From an uncultured Eubacterium sp. (lineage in GTDB: Bacteria; Bacillota; Clostridia; Lachnospirales; Lachnospiraceae): a DNA stretch of 64,000 bases. This document shows positions 36,000 through 47,572 of the stretch, one piece after another. The stretch's first letter is position 1, and each line of letters opens with the position of its first letter. The notes under the pieces were generated by a model. It searched no databases, was not told the origin of the DNA, and was given only the letters and a program-made list of their open reading frames with translations. The stretch covers positions 1-64,000 of the forward strand of contig URKY01000006.1 of assembly GCA_900548465.1 (NCBI GenBank). The letters run 5' to 3'. Made by a program: the position numbers and the translations under genes.

Positions 36000-36893
36000 T
36001 TATAAACCGGCAGGTTCTTTTAAAAATTCTGTTATTTTTCTGACAGAGGAACTCATGGCACTATTTTTGTTAACAACGAGACATATTTCACGTTCGGGAA
36101 CATTTTGTGTGAGCTCAATCCGGAAAATCTTTTCTAAAGCAAGTGCTTCTTCGGCAAGTTCTTCCGGGAAAAAGCCAATGCCCATATTGTGCATTATCAT
36201 AGGAAGAACCTGGTCGGTTGTGGCAACTTCCATATCCGGGTTAAATGGAATATTATTCCTTATATAATAGCGATTGTAAAATTTGTAGGTTCCCGTGCCT
36301 TCAGAAAGTGTTATAAGAGGAATATCAGCTAAATCATTAAGGCTATGCTCTCTTGAGGTAAGGTATTTATATTTTGGACCGCATATAAGAATCTCTTTAA
36401 AGGAAGTCAGAGGAATTTTTAACATTGTGTTCTTAAGTTTTAATGGTGTTGTAACAACGGCAAAGTCAATAAGGTTAGCTTCTAAAGAACGGATTGCCTC
36501 AGGGGTAGAATGGTTTAAAATACGAATTCTTACTTTAGGGTATTTCTCTCTGAAAGTTTCCAGTTTATTTAACAGTAGCAGGCGAAGGGCAGTCTCACTG
36601 GCACTAACGGATATTGTACCGTTTTCCAAATTTCGGTCCTGTCGTATTTCCTCTTCCGCAATGGTAAGTTGTTTATGGGCAATTGCCACGTGGCGGTAAA
36701 GCTTTTCTCCTTCAGGAGTAAGGGTAATACCACGGTTGGAACGGAGAAAAAGCTTACATTCCAGCTCCTGCTCTAAATTGTTCATGGTTCGTGTAATGTT
36801 AGGCTGGTTGTTATGTAATATTTCAGCAGCCTTAGTGAAACTCTTGTATTTTGCCACATAATAGAATATTCTGTAATAGTCATACGTAATCAT
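36000..36893 (-). CDS. LysR-family transcriptional regulator
   Basis: 297 residues. The N-terminal LysR HTH (YDYYRIFYYVAKYKSFTKAAEIL, then QPNITRTMNNLEQELECKLFLRSNRGITLTPEGE) is followed by a periplasmic-binding-like effector domain from about residue 90. The start at 36893 has GGAGGT 6 bases upstream. It lies 180 bases before livK on the same strand and may regulate the liv operon, in response to an amino acid or related metabolite. The target is inferred from position only. Confidence 0.92.
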   Translation of the reverse strand: MITYDYYRIFYYVAKYKSFTKAAEILHNNQPNITRTMNNLEQELECKLFLRSNRGITLTPEGEKLYRHVAIAHKQLTIAEEEIRQDRNLENGTISVSASETALRLLLLNKLETFREKYPKVRIRILNHSTPEAIRSLEANLIDFAVVTTPLKLKNTMLKIPLTSFKEILICGPKYKYLTSREHSLNDLADIPLITLSEGTGTYKFYNRYYIRNNIPFNPDMEVATTDQVLPMIMHNMGIGFFPEELAEEALALEKIFRIELTQNVPEREICLVVNKNSAMSSSVRKITEFLKEPAGL

Positions 36894-37051
36894 AATAACC
36901 TCCAAAAAGCAAACATTTATAAAAAAATGACTAAAATATATAGTTAATATTGAATATTTACATAAAAAATCACAACTTTTTTGTTATTTTTAGAAAATAA
37001 AAAAGTGAATTTGTAAAAATTATGGTAAAAATAACCATTAAAATTCTATTT

Positions 37052-37111
37052 TTGATTGTTTTTACAGTAATTTATTATAACAGAAAAACAGACATATCAC
37101 AATGATATAAT
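37052..37111 (+). promoter_or_regulatory. candidate promoters of the atp operon
   Basis: The 310-base gap between the LysR gene and atpB is A+T-rich. Two candidates: TTGATT (37052-37057) with TATAAC (37076-37081, spacer 18), and an extended -10 TGATATAAT (37103-37111) without a good -35. Either gives a leader of about 90-120 bases. Nothing else was seen in the gap. Confidence 0.35.
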
Positions 37112-37203
37112 GAGTATATCAAATATGTATTTTACATATTCCAGGATATGGTCGTATAATTACAAACGTTAAAAAACAATTATATTTGAAAGGGGTGAAA
37201 CTG

Positions 37204-37890
37204 TTGAATGGTATAGTTAATGAATTGCTTGAAGAATTAAACTGTAAGACAGTTTTTAAAATCCCAATATTTGGAGGAATTCCTATTTATGAATCCGTTG
37301 TAGTAACCTGGATTATCATAGCAGTAATTTTTCTGATATGCGTGCTTTTAGTAAGAAATCTAAAAGTGGAAAATCCCGGTAAGAAACAGCTTGTGCTGGA
37401 AACGGCGGTTCAGGGACTCTATAATTTCTTTGAAGGAACCATAGGGGAAAACGGCAGGGCATACATTCCATATTTAATGTCAGTTGCCATATACATAGGA
37501 ATAGCAAATTTAATTGGGCTGTTAGGGTTTAAACCACCGACAAAGGACATGAATGTAACGGTGGCGTTAGCATTTATGAGTATTATCCTTATTGAAGTAT
37601 CAGGGGTAAGAAAGAAAGGAACGAAAGGCTGGATAAAAAGTTTTGCAGAACCCATGCCGATTGTATTACCAATTAATATATTGGAAGTATTTATTAAGCC
37701 GTTATCATTATGTATGCGACTTTTCGGTAACGTTCTTGGATCATTTGTAATTATGGAACTTATTAAAATAATTGTTCCACCTATAATTCCAGCGGTATTC
37801 AGTTGTTATTTTGATATTTTTGACGGCTTGATACAGGCATACGTTTTCGTATTTCTGACGGCGTTATTTATTAAGGAAGCAACTGATTAA
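37204..37890 (+). CDS. atpB: F-type ATP synthase subunit a
   Basis: 228 residues with five or six membrane helices. The essential Arg lies in [12 protein letters not shown], next to [14 protein letters not shown]. Subunit a forms the two ion half-channels beside the c-ring. The TTG at 37204 is preferred: AAAGGGGTGA lies 7 bases upstream and the earlier TTG at 37186 would put this site inside the gene. First gene of the operon, with no atpI ahead of it. Confidence 0.94.
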   Translation: MNGIVNELLEELNCKTVFKIPIFGGIPIYESVVVTWIIIAVIFLICVLLVRNLKVENPGKKQLVLETAVQGLYNFFEGTIGENGRAYIPYLMSVAIYIGIANLIGLLGFKPPTKDMNVTVALAFMSIILIEVSGVRKKGTKGWIKSFAEPMPIVLPINILEVFIKPLSLCMRLFGNVLGSFVIMELIKIIVPPIIPAVFSCYFDIFDGLIQAYVFVFLTALFIKEATD

Positions 37891-37927
37891 AAATAGATTG
37901 AAAAAAAGAAAAAAAGGAGAAAATATT

Positions 37928-38158
37928 ATGTCAACATCATTATTAGTAGCAATAGGAGCAGGTATAGCAGTATTAACAGGTATTGGAGCAGGTGTAGGTA
38001 TCGGTAAAGCAACAGCATCAGCATGTGACGCAATTGCAAGACAGCCGGAAGCAGAAGGAAAAATCAGTAAGTCACTTCTTTTAGGATGTGCCCTTGCAGA
38101 AGCAACAGCTATTTACGGTTTCGTTATCGCATTGTTAATCATCCTTCTTTTAAAATAA
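37928..38158 (+). CDS. atpE: F-type ATP synthase subunit c
   Basis: 76-residue hairpin of two membrane helices joined by the polar loop ARQPEAEGK. The ion-binding Glu is in helix 2 ([11 protein letters not shown]). The Thr and Tyr that help sodium binding in Ilyobacter (E65, T67, Y70) are present, but the helix-1 Gln32 position is Ile (GAGVGIGK), so a proton-coupled ring is more likely. The start at 37928 has AAAAGGAG upstream; the earlier in-frame start only adds a basic leader containing this site. Confidence 0.95.
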   Translation: MSTSLLVAIGAGIAVLTGIGAGVGIGKATASACDAIARQPEAEGKISKSLLLGCALAEATAIYGFVIALLIILLLK

Positions 38159-38188
38159 TAAGTATAGTAAAGAAAGGCAGGAAGGCTT

Positions 38189-38641
38189 ATGCTTAAACTG
38201 GATGTATGGAATATTGTATTTACAATAATCAATTTGTTAGTGCTTTATTTTATATTTAAAAAATTTCTATTTAAGCCTGTACTAAACGTAATCAAAGAGA
38301 GAGAAGATAAGATTAACGGACAGTTTGAAGAGGCTAAGAAAGCCAATGAAGATGCAGACAATAAAAAGAAAGAATATGAAGATAAGTTGATTATGGCTAA
38401 GGATGAAGCTGATAAGATTGTTCTTGAAGCAAGACAGCGTGCTGAAAAAGAGAAAAATCAGACATTGGAATCAACGAGAAAAGAAGCACAGAATATTATG
38501 GATAAGGCAAAGGCTGACATTGCAAGAGATGAGGAAACTGCAAGAAAGGCAGCTCAGGCTGATATAGCAAGACTTGCAATAGCAGCAGCAGAAAAAATCA
38601 TAAAAACAGGTGATCAAAGTGGCAAGGGAAGTAATGAATAG
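38189..38641 (+). CDS. atpF: F-type ATP synthase subunit b
   Basis: 150 residues: one N-terminal membrane helix (NIVFTIINLLVLYFIFKKFLF) and a long charged coiled coil rich in Lys, Glu and Ala, forming the peripheral stalk. AAAGGCAGGAAGG precedes the ATG. Its end overlaps atpH by 8 bases. Confidence 0.94.
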   Translation: MLKLDVWNIVFTIINLLVLYFIFKKFLFKPVLNVIKEREDKINGQFEEAKKANEDADNKKKEYEDKLIMAKDEADKIVLEARQRAEKEKNQTLESTRKEAQNIMDKAKADIARDEETARKAAQADIARLAIAAAEKIIKTGDQSGKGSNE

Positions 38642-39137
38642 TGCAAAAGTATTATACAGGTTATCTTTTGACAGAAGTGAAGTGGAGAAGGCAGAAAAAA
38701 TATATTTTCTGACTCCCGCTTTGCAAAATGCTATGGAAAATCCAATAATCCCCTATGAGAAAAAAGCCGATATTTTGGAAAAGGTTTTTTCGAAGGAAGA
38801 TGTTCCGGAAAAATTAATCAGATTTTTTCAGATTATGTGCAAACATAATGAAAGTGGAGAAATGAAAGAAATTTTCAAGGAATATTACCGCTACAGGGAT
38901 GGTATGGAAAATATTGTAAGAGCAGAATACATATGCACAACGTCCTCAACTAAAGAGGAAGAGGATGAGGCAAAAAAGATCCTTGCCGAAAAATATTCGG
39001 GAAGTACCATAGACTGGAAAAAGAAAACAGATGATACTTTGTTAGGCGGTTATGTACTTAAAGTAGGAAATGTTGAGTACGATAAGAGTTACAAAGGACG
39101 TTTAAAACAGCTTGAAGATAGAATAACCGGGAGGTGA
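38634..39137 (+). CDS. atpH: F-type ATP synthase subunit delta
   Basis: 167 residues. N-terminal helical OSCP domain ([39 protein letters not shown]) and the C-terminal signature [18 protein letters not shown], then [16 protein letters not shown]. It joins the stalk to F1. ATG at 38634 is preferred (AAGGGAAG upstream); earlier GTG starts lie inside the end of atpF. Confidence 0.92.
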   Translation: MNSAKVLYRLSFDRSEVEKAEKIYFLTPALQNAMENPIIPYEKKADILEKVFSKEDVPEKLIRFFQIMCKHNESGEMKEIFKEYYRYRDGMENIVRAEYICTTSSTKEEEDEAKKILAEKYSGSTIDWKKKTDDTLLGGYVLKVGNVEYDKSYKGRLKQLEDRITGR

Positions 39138-39142
39138 AACAA

Positions 39143-40651
39143 GTGAGTGCGATTAGTGCAACAGACATAATCTCAATAATACAAAGTGAAATCGAAGGCT
39201 TTGATTTCAATAAGGACAGTGAAAAAGAAACCGGAACCGTAATCTGGGTAGGTGACGGAATCGCAACTGTATATGGCATTGAACATGCAATGTATGGCGA
39301 GATTGTAGTTTTTGATAATGGAATAAAAGGTATGGTTCAGGATATCCGCCAGAACGAAATCGGATGTATTTTGTTTGGACGTGATACAGGAATCAAAGAA
39401 GGAACTAAGGTTGTGAGAACAAAGAAGAAAGCCGGTGTTCCTGTAGGAAAGGGATTTATTGGAAGAGTAGTAAATGCCCTTGGAGAACCTATAGACGGAA
39501 AAGGAAGTATTGAAGAGGAAGACTATATGCCCGTTGAAAATGAGGCACCGGGAATAGTTGAACGTAAGTCAGTAGATACTCCTTTAGAGACAGGTATCCT
39601 GTCAATTGACTCAATGTTTCCAATAGGCAGGGGACAGAGAGAACTTATTATTGGTGACAGACAGACAGGAAAGACATCTATAGCAACAGACACAATTATT
39701 AACCAAAAGGGAAAAGATACAGTATGTATATATGTAGCAATTGGTCAGAAAGCTTCTACCGTTGCAAAAATTGTTTCTACATTGGGAGAACATGGGGCAA
39801 TGGATTACTCAATAGTAATGTCATCAACAGCAAGTGATGCAGCATCACTTCAATACATTGCACCATATGCAGGAACGGCAATGGCAGAATTCTTTATGCA
39901 CCAGGGAAAAGATGTCCTGATAGTATATGATGATTTGTCAAAGCATGCGGTTGCATACAGAGCTATATCATTATTGCTTGAGAGATCCCCGGGACGTGAG
40001 GCTTATCCGGGAGATGTATTCTATCTTCATTCAAGATTGTTAGAGCGTTCAAGCAGACTTAGTGATGAACTTGGCGGAGGCTCAATTACGGCATTGCCGA
40101 TTATTGAAACTCAGGCAGGTGACGTATCAGCTTACATTCCTACAAACGTTATTTCAATAACAGACGGACAGATATTCCTTGAGAGTAACTTATTCTTCTC
40201 AGGTATGAGACCGGCAGTTAACGTAGGTCTTTCAGTATCCCGTGTAGGTGGCGCAGCACAGACTAAAGCAATGAAGAAGGCAGCAGGAAGTGTAAGAATT
40301 GATCTGGCACAGTACAGGGAAATGGAAGTATTTACACAGTTTTCTTCAGATTTGGATGAAAACACAAAGAGACAGCTTCAGCATGGTAAAGCATTAATGG
40401 AACTTTTGAAACAAAAGTTATGTCAACCATATTCTTTACATGAAAAAGTACTTATTTTACATATGGCAAACAATGGCATATTCGATGAAATACCTACAAA
40501 TGAAGTAAAGGCATGCTGCTTAGATTTATTAAAATATATTGATTTACAGCATCCGGAGATTTCTAAAGAAATAGAAGAAAAGAAAGATTTGTCAGATGAA
40601 TTGTCAGCAAAAATATTAGAAGTTGCAAAAGAATATATGGCAAATAAATAA
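39143..40651 (+). CDS. atpA: F-type ATP synthase subunit alpha
   Basis: 502 residues: P-loop GDRQTGKTS, ATPase alpha/beta signature region ([27 protein letters not shown]) and the arginine-finger segment [14 protein letters not shown]. Non-catalytic nucleotide-binding subunit of F1. The start is GTG at 39143 with GGGAGG 8 bases upstream, 6 bases after atpH; the GTG at 39134 falls inside the ribosome site. Confidence 0.96.
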   Translation: MSAISATDIISIIQSEIEGFDFNKDSEKETGTVIWVGDGIATVYGIEHAMYGEIVVFDNGIKGMVQDIRQNEIGCILFGRDTGIKEGTKVVRTKKKAGVPVGKGFIGRVVNALGEPIDGKGSIEEEDYMPVENEAPGIVERKSVDTPLETGILSIDSMFPIGRGQRELIIGDRQTGKTSIATDTIINQKGKDTVCIYVAIGQKASTVAKIVSTLGEHGAMDYSIVMSSTASDAASLQYIAPYAGTAMAEFFMHQGKDVLIVYDDLSKHAVAYRAISLLLERSPGREAYPGDVFYLHSRLLERSSRLSDELGGGSITALPIIETQAGDVSAYIPTNVISITDGQIFLESNLFFSGMRPAVNVGLSVSRVGGAAQTKAMKKAAGSVRIDLAQYREMEVFTQFSSDLDENTKRQLQHGKALMELLKQKLCQPYSLHEKVLILHMANNGIFDEIPTNEVKACCLDLLKYIDLQHPEISKEIEEKKDLSDELSAKILEVAKEYMANK

Positions 40652-40684
40652 AGAAATCTGATTATGAAGTAAGTGAGGGTAAAA

Positions 40685-41569
40685 ATGGCAAACGCAAAAG
40701 AAATTCAGGAAAGAATGGCCAGTATCAATGATACATTAAAAATTACAAATGCCATGTATATGATATCTTCATCAAAACTAAAAAAATCAAAGAAGATGCT
40801 TGAAGACACGGAACCGTATTTCTATGCATTACAGTCTCAGATGAGTAGAATTTTGAGACACGTTCCGGATATGGAAAGCATTTTCTTTAAAACAAGTGAC
40901 AAGAAACCTGAGGAAAAAAGAGCAGGATATATTGTAATCACAGCGGATAAAGGACTGGCAGGTTCTTACAACCACAATATTTTAAAAATTGCCGAGGAAC
41001 ATCTTAGAAAACAGAAAAAACATAAGCTTTTTGTTTTAGGCGAGGTAGGCAGACATTATTTTGAAAAACGTGGTTGTCACATTGACAAGCAGTTCCATTA
41101 CACAATTCAGAATCCTACATTAAACAGGGCACGTAATATTACAGAAGAATTGTTACAGGCATATATCAAGGGAGAACTTGATGAAATATATATTGTCTAC
41201 ACAAAAATGGTTTCGCCAATTAAGGAAGAGGCAGAAATGATGCAGTTGTTGCCACTTAAGAAAGCGGACTTTCAGGTACAGATACCTGCAGATATCCCTA
41301 TGGAGCAGTTATCATTCAGACCATCTCCTGAGAAGGTTATGAACCAGATTATCCCGGGTTATATTGAAGGTTTTGTTTACGGTGCTTTAGTAGAAAGTTA
41401 TTCCTGTGAACAGAATGCCAGAATGATGGCAATGGAATCTGCTACAAAAAGTGCAAAAGACATGCTGCATGAGTTGGATATCCTTTACAACCGTGCAAGG
41501 CAGGCTGCAATTACTCAGGAAATTACCGAGGTTATTGCAGGAGCAAAAGCCCAAAAGAACAAAAAGTAA
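40685..41569 (+). CDS. atpG: F-type ATP synthase subunit gamma
   Basis: 294 residues. N- and C-terminal long helices form the rotor shaft (AKEIQERMASINDTLKITNAMYMISSSKLKK; ATKSAKDMLHELDILYNRARQAAITQEITEVIAGA), around a Rossmann-like middle (VITADKGLAGSYNHNI). GTGAGGG lies upstream of the ATG at 40685. Confidence 0.95.
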   Translation: MANAKEIQERMASINDTLKITNAMYMISSSKLKKSKKMLEDTEPYFYALQSQMSRILRHVPDMESIFFKTSDKKPEEKRAGYIVITADKGLAGSYNHNILKIAEEHLRKQKKHKLFVLGEVGRHYFEKRGCHIDKQFHYTIQNPTLNRARNITEELLQAYIKGELDEIYIVYTKMVSPIKEEAEMMQLLPLKKADFQVQIPADIPMEQLSFRPSPEKVMNQIIPGYIEGFVYGALVESYSCEQNARMMAMESATKSAKDMLHELDILYNRARQAAITQEITEVIAGAKAQKNKK

Positions 41570-41620
41570 TTACATAATTATTTATATAAATACTCTGACA
41601 TTAATAAAACAGATTTATAA

Positions 41621-43024
<1,404 letters not shown>

Positions 43025-43027
43025 GTT

Positions 43028-43441
43028 ATGGCAGATACTACATTTTATTTAAAAATTATTGCTGCAAATAAAGTATTTTTCTCCGGGAAATGCGTATCTG
43101 TAATAGTACCGGAGCATGACGGACAGGAAGAAATCCTGGCACATCATGAAAATATGGTTAGCGCAGTAGAGAATGGTGAATTAAAATTTAAACCGGAAGG
43201 TGCCGATAAACATGAAACAGTTGTTGTTGGAACAGGTTTTGTTGAAAGCATAAACAACCGTGTGACGGTTTTAGTTGAAACAGCAGAACGTCCGGAGGAA
43301 ATTGATGAAGTCCGTGCTAAGGAGGCATTGGAGAGAGCTGAAGAACAGCTGCGTCAGAAACAGAGCATCAGGGAGTATTATCATTCCCGTGCTTCTCTTG
43401 CCAGAGCCATGACAAGACTTAAGGCTACAAGCAGAAAATAA
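43028..43441 (+). CDS. atpC: F-type ATP synthase subunit epsilon
   Basis: 137 residues: N-terminal beta-sandwich (FYLKIIAANKVFFSGKCVSVIVPEHDGQEEILAHHENMV) and C-terminal helical hairpin rich in Glu and Arg (KEALERAEEQLRQK). Last gene of the operon, 3 bases after atpD, followed by a terminator. Confidence 0.93.
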   Translation: MADTTFYLKIIAANKVFFSGKCVSVIVPEHDGQEEILAHHENMVSAVENGELKFKPEGADKHETVVVGTGFVESINNRVTVLVETAERPEEIDEVRAKEALERAEEQLRQKQSIREYYHSRASLARAMTRLKATSRK

Positions 43442-43472
43442 TATATAAAATATATCCATAGAGATTTGAAAG

Positions 43473-43503
43473 GAAGACTGTGTGTGCGGTCTTCTTTTTT
43501 TGT
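43473..43503 (+). terminator. terminator of the atp operon
   Basis: GAAGAC and GTCTTC form the stem; a run of seven Ts follows. Confidence 0.75.
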
Positions 43504-43648
43504 TTAGCCATTGTTTGAATTTCGGGGAAAAAGTACACAAACAGTTAAATATTTTTATTGTTGTAGGGTATGTCAGCGTGGTATATTAATAGTAAAAGAT
43601 GGACGGTAATTATATTAGGCAGATAAGGCAGAAAAGGAGGCGGAAAAC

Positions 43649-44068
43649 ATGCTTAATGAAAACAGGAAAAGAGAACTTATAGCTATTGCAATGGAACAAC
43701 TGAAATATGCTTACGCACCCTACTCAAATTTTAAAGTTGGAGCTGTGCTTGTAACTAAAGAGGGAAAAATATATAAGGGATGCAATATAGAAAATGCAGC
43801 TTATACCCCTACAAACTGTGCGGAGAGAACAGCTTTTTTTAAGGCAGTAAGTGAAGGGGAGAGAGAATTTGAAGCAATAATTATTGTTGGAGGTCAGAAT
43901 GGAGTGGTGACAGATTACACGACACCTTGCGGTGTTTGCAGACAGGTAATGATGGAATTCTGTAATCCCGATGAATTTAAGATTATTATTGCAAAAAATG
44001 AGAATGACTATAAGGAATACAGTTTAAAACAGCTTTTACCTATGGGATTTGGACCGGACAATTTATAG
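43649..44068 (+). CDS. cdd: cytidine deaminase
   Basis: 139-residue small tetrameric type. Zinc-site motifs NCAERTA (catalytic Glu, zinc Cys) and TPCGVCRQVMMEF (two zinc Cys), substrate motif FKVGAVLV and CNIENAAYTPT. Converts cytidine and deoxycytidine to uridine and deoxyuridine, feeding the uridine phosphorylase next door. AAAGGAGGCGG precedes the ATG. First gene of a nucleoside-salvage operon. Confidence 0.96.
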   Translation: MLNENRKRELIAIAMEQLKYAYAPYSNFKVGAVLVTKEGKIYKGCNIENAAYTPTNCAERTAFFKAVSEGEREFEAIIIVGGQNGVVTDYTTPCGVCRQVMMEFCNPDEFKIIIAKNENDYKEYSLKQLLPMGFGPDNL

Positions 44069-44080
44069 GAGGTGCTTTTT

Positions 44081-44875
44081 ATGAAAAATTATTCAGAAGA
44101 TTTAAATAGACAATATCACATTCAGGTGGCAAAGGGTGAAGTGGGAAGATATGTAATTATGCCGGGAGACCCGAAAAGATGTGAAAAAATTGCCAGATAC
44201 CTTGATAATGCAGAACTTATAGCAGACAACAGGGAATTTATAACTTATACAGGAAACCTTGATGGAGTTAAGGTAAGTGTAACTTCTACGGGAATAGGTG
44301 GACCTTCGGCAGCAATAGCAATGGAAGAACTCCATAACTGTGGAGCAGATACATTTATAAGAATTGGCACTTGCGGCGGCATACAGGAAAATGTAAAAAG
44401 TGGTGACATAGTAATTGCTACGGGAGCAGTAAGAATGGAAGGTACCAGCAGGGAATATGCACCGATTGAGTATCCGGCAGTACCTGATTTCGATATAGTA
44501 CAGTCTATGGTTTCTGTGGCACAACAGAAAAAATATCCATATCATGTAGGCGTTGTGCAGTGTAAGGATTCATTTTATGGACAGCATGAACCGGAGACAA
44601 AGCCGGTAGGATACGAATTAATGAATAAATGGGAAGCATGGAAGAAAATGGGGTGCCTTGCATCTGAAATGGAGTCAGCAGCACTTTTCATTGTTGGAAA
44701 TTATTTAAGAGTAAGAGTTGGTTCATGCTTTTTAGTTATGGCAAATCAGGAACGTGAAAAGAAGGGCTTGGAAAATCCCGTTGTACATGATACGGACATG
44801 GCAATCAGACTTGCAGTGGATACAATAAAAGAGCTTATTAGGAGGGATGAGTATGAAGGAGAAAGAGTTAATTAA
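44081..44875 (+). CDS. udp: uridine phosphorylase
   Basis: 264 residues of the PNP_UDP_1 family: phosphate motif [38 protein letters not shown], the uracil-recognition segment [11 protein letters not shown] and [10 protein letters not shown]. Splits uridine to uracil and ribose-1-phosphate. TAGGAGG lies ahead of the ATG at 44081; the GTG at 44072 falls in the ribosome site. Deoxyuridine is also a likely substrate. Confidence 0.93.
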   Translation: MKNYSEDLNRQYHIQVAKGEVGRYVIMPGDPKRCEKIARYLDNAELIADNREFITYTGNLDGVKVSVTSTGIGGPSAAIAMEELHNCGADTFIRIGTCGGIQENVKSGDIVIATGAVRMEGTSREYAPIEYPAVPDFDIVQSMVSVAQQKKYPYHVGVVQCKDSFYGQHEPETKPVGYELMNKWEAWKKMGCLASEMESAALFIVGNYLRVRVGSCFLVMANQEREKKGLENPVVHDTDMAIRLAVDTIKELIRRDEYEGERVN

Positions 44876-45830
44876 AATTCCTAAAATAGAACTTCATTGT
44901 CATTTAGATGGCTCCTTAAGTAAGGAATTTATTGAAAGCAGATTAAAGAGACAGGTAGATGACGGAGATTTAAGTGTGTCAGAAAATTGTGGAAGTCTTA
45001 ATGAATATCTTAAAAAGTTTGATTTACCTGTTAAATGTATTCAGGATGAAGAGGGACTTAAGGCGGCAGGCTACGATGTGCTGAAAAACATGAAAAAAGA
45101 GAATGTATGTTATGGTGAAATAAGATTTGCACCACTTCTTTCAGTTACGAAAAATATGAATACAAAAAAAGTAATTGAATCCTTATTAATGGGGATGGAA
45201 AAAGGAAAGAAGGATTTTGGTGTAGAGTACGGTGTAATTGTATGTGCCATGCGTCATCACACTATGGATCAAAATTATAACATGATAAAGGCAGCCGGAG
45301 AATTCCTTGGAAACGGAGTTTGTGGCGCAGATTTAGCCGGGGCGGAAGCACAGTATCCAATGAGTGAATTTATGGAATTATTCAGGCAGGTCAAAAAACT
45401 TGGAGTACCATTTACAATACATGCGGGAGAGTGCGGAAATGCCAAAAACATTATGGATGCCGTGGAGGCAGGAGCAAGCCGCATAGGTCATGGAATAGCC
45501 ATGAGAGGTAACATTGGATTACAGGAAATTATAAGAAAAAAACATATAGGTATAGAAATGTGTCCTATCAGCAACATGCAGACAAAGGCTGTAAAAAGCA
45601 TAATTGATTACCCTATAAGGGAATTTCTTAATGCGGGTCTTCCTGTAACTATAAATACTGATAATAGGACTGTGAGCAATACAAGTCTTACAAAGGAATT
45701 TGAATTTATACAGAAGAATTTCAGAATAAGTGATGAAGAGATATTACTAATGACAGGAAATGCAATAGATGTGGCATTTGCAGATGATGATGTAAAAAAC
45801 AGATTGTTTAATATAGTGAAGGGAAGGTGA
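44853..45830 (+). CDS. add: adenosine deaminase
   Basis: 325-residue zinc enzyme: N-terminal metal motif [23 protein letters not shown], the SRIGHGIAM histidine, and [15 protein letters not shown] (catalytic Asp and the SLT segment). Deaminates adenosine and deoxyadenosine to inosine forms. The start at 44853 follows GGAGGG by 6 bases. It overlaps the end of udp by 23 bases. Confidence 0.94.
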   Translation: MKEKELIKIPKIELHCHLDGSLSKEFIESRLKRQVDDGDLSVSENCGSLNEYLKKFDLPVKCIQDEEGLKAAGYDVLKNMKKENVCYGEIRFAPLLSVTKNMNTKKVIESLLMGMEKGKKDFGVEYGVIVCAMRHHTMDQNYNMIKAAGEFLGNGVCGADLAGAEAQYPMSEFMELFRQVKKLGVPFTIHAGECGNAKNIMDAVEAGASRIGHGIAMRGNIGLQEIIRKKHIGIEMCPISNMQTKAVKSIIDYPIREFLNAGLPVTINTDNRTVSNTSLTKEFEFIQKNFRISDEEILLMTGNAIDVAFADDDVKNRLFNIVKGR

Positions 45831-45835
45831 GAACA

Positions 45836-47026
45836 ATGAGTGTATATAACAGAGTGTTTGTTATAGTACTGGATTCTTTAGGAGTAGGAGCAATGCCTGA
45901 TTCGGAAAAATTCGGTGATGTAGGGGTAGATACTTTTGGCCACATTCTGGACAGAACGGGAACTCTTGACATCCCAAATCTGACTAAGCTTGGAATGTTA
46001 AATCTTCACCCTGTACAGAAAATGAAGTGGGTAGAAAAGTCACTGGGCAGATATACCAGACTTAAAGAGGCAAGCAATGGAAAAGATACAATGACCGGTC
46101 ATTGGGAAATGATGGGCATAAAAACCGAAAAGCCTTTTAAGACATTTACGGAGCATGGCTTTCCTAAGGAACTTATAGCAGAACTGGAGAAAAGATGTGG
46201 GAAAAAAGTTATTGGAAACAAAAGTGCCAGTGGTACGGAAATTATCGAGGAACTGGGAGAAGAAGAGATAGCTACAGGTGCAATGATAGTCTATACATCT
46301 GCAGATTCCGTAATGCAGATTTGTGGGAATGAAGAAACTTTTGACCTTCAGAATTTATACCGGTGTTGCAAAATCGCGAGGGAAATAACTTTAAAGGATG
46401 AATGGAAAGTAGGACGTGTCATTGCAAGACCATATGTTGGAAAAAAGAAGGGCGAGTTTAAGAGAACAAGTAACAGACATGATTATGCGTTGAAGCCAAC
46501 TAATGATACAGCATTAAACGCATTGAAAAATGCCGGGCTTGATGTCATAAGCATAGGAAAAATCAATGATATTTTCTGCGGAGAAGGAATTACAGAGGCA
46601 TATCGATCAAAGAGTTCAGTTCATGGAATGGAGCAGACTATTGAAATATGCGAAAAAGATTTTAAGGGTCTGTGTTTTGTAAATCTAGTTGATTTTGATG
46701 CATTGTGGGGACATAGAAGAAATCCTGAAGGCTATGGAAGGGAAATAGAAAAGTTTGACAAAAATCTTGGAGTGCTTTTGGAAAAATTAAAGGATGACGA
46801 CCTTCTTATTATAACGGCTGATCATGGAAATGACCCGACATATAAGGGAACAGATCATACAAGAGAATATGTGCCATTTATTGCTTACTCTAAGAAAATG
46901 AAAAGTGGTGGTCAGATTCAGGAAGAAGACACTTTCGCAGTTATTGGAGCTACGATTGTAAATAATTTTGGTGTAAAAATGCCGGAAAATACTATTGGAC
47001 ATTCAATTTTGAAAGAATTGTCTTAA
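45836..47026 (+). CDS. deoB: phosphopentomutase
   Basis: 396-residue alkaline-phosphatase-superfamily enzyme: metal motif [14 protein letters not shown], catalytic Thr in [28 protein letters not shown] and [22 protein letters not shown]. Converts (deoxy)ribose-1-phosphate made by the phosphorylases to the 5-phosphate for central metabolism. GGAAGGTGAG precedes the ATG at 45836; the gap from add is 5 bases. Completes the salvage route of cdd, udp and add. Confidence 0.96.
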   Translation: MSVYNRVFVIVLDSLGVGAMPDSEKFGDVGVDTFGHILDRTGTLDIPNLTKLGMLNLHPVQKMKWVEKSLGRYTRLKEASNGKDTMTGHWEMMGIKTEKPFKTFTEHGFPKELIAELEKRCGKKVIGNKSASGTEIIEELGEEEIATGAMIVYTSADSVMQICGNEETFDLQNLYRCCKIAREITLKDEWKVGRVIARPYVGKKKGEFKRTSNRHDYALKPTNDTALNALKNAGLDVISIGKINDIFCGEGITEAYRSKSSVHGMEQTIEICEKDFKGLCFVNLVDFDALWGHRRNPEGYGREIEKFDKNLGVLLEKLKDDDLLIITADHGNDPTYKGTDHTREYVPFIAYSKKMKSGGQIQEEDTFAVIGATIVNNFGVKMPENTIGHSILKELS

Positions 47027-47050
47027 TAAAATAAAAAAATAAATTTCAGG

Positions 47051-47077
47051 GTGTTCTCAAAAAGGTTCTCTTTCGTT
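47051..47077 (+). promoter_or_regulatory. ECF-type promoter candidate, copy 1
   Basis: GTGTTCTCA (47051-47059), 14-base spacer, CGTT (47074-47077), 43 bases before the KTSC-like start. The same two-part signature precedes two genes at 52288 and 53133. Confidence 0.6.
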
Positions 47078-47119
47078 AACTCTAATGTGACAAAAAATGA
47101 AAGGAACAAGAGAGAACAT

Positions 47120-47377
47120 ATGAAAAAGTATAAGAATCTGGGAAAGAATTCATCAGTTATAGCATTTGAAGAGGGAGAGGATTATATAAACATCCAGTTT
47201 GAAAATGGATGGATTTATAAATATTCCGCTAAAAGTGCAGGTATGTTTAAGGTGGATATGCTTAAAATGTTTGCAAACAGAGGCATGGGATTAAATGAGT
47301 ACATAACTCATTTTGCATACAAAGATTATGAAAGAAAATACAGAGGAATAATAGAAGGACCTGTTTGGAGAAAGTAA
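47120..47377 (+). CDS. small KTSC-like protein
   Basis: 85 residues. INIQFENGWIYKYSAKSAGMFKVDMLKMFANRGMGLNEYI resembles the KTSC domain pattern (hydrophobic strand, FxxGxxYxY, helix, small-residue turn) found in lysyl-tRNA-synthetase C-termini and stand-alone phage and bacterial proteins. The Lys-Thr-Ser-Cys residues themselves are not clearly kept, so this is a tentative call. The start at 47120 follows GAGAGAA weakly. It has its own ECF-type promoter, and its last codons form the left arm of its terminator. Confidence 0.6.
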   Translation: MKKYKNLGKNSSVIAFEEGEDYINIQFENGWIYKYSAKSAGMFKVDMLKMFANRGMGLNEYITHFAYKDYERKYRGIIEGPVWRK

Positions 47378-47394
47378 AAAACAGGTCCTTTTAT
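47355..47394 (+). terminator. terminator overlapping the end of the KTSC-like gene
   Basis: AAGGACCTGTTT (47355-47366, coding) pairs perfectly with AAACAGGTCCTT (47379-47390); the stop codon lies in the loop. T-rich tail. Confidence 0.8.
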
Positions 47395-47454
47395 GGTAAA
47401 TTGTGCATAAAGTCAAAAAAGATATATATTTATTATAAAACTTACATAATTAAT

Positions 47455-47555
47455 TTGCTAAATCGTGTATTCTGGATTACAATATACTCATATGTGCTTA
47501 TAGCATTATAGAACGACATAAAGACCTGTAATTAAGGTTTGTACGGGATCTTTAT
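47455..47555 (+). promoter_or_regulatory. nhaC promoter and leader hairpin
   Basis: TTGCTA (47455-47460) and TACAAT (47478-47483) are 17 bases apart. The leader then folds into a hairpin at 47518-47555 (ATAAAGACC against GGATCTTTAT) just before the ribosome site AAAGGAG. The hairpin is not T-tailed and could tune translation. Confidence 0.5.
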
Positions 47556-47572
47556 TAAAAAAGGAGAAAATT

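Noticed and set aside
36906..37185. LysR/atp shared regulatory region
   Set aside because: No T-N11-A palindromic LysR-type site was convincing, and the LysR gene's position fits the liv operon better.
47484..47572. Sodium or other riboswitch upstream of nhaC
   Set aside because: Only one simple hairpin fits in about 80 bases, and no known riboswitch core was recognised.
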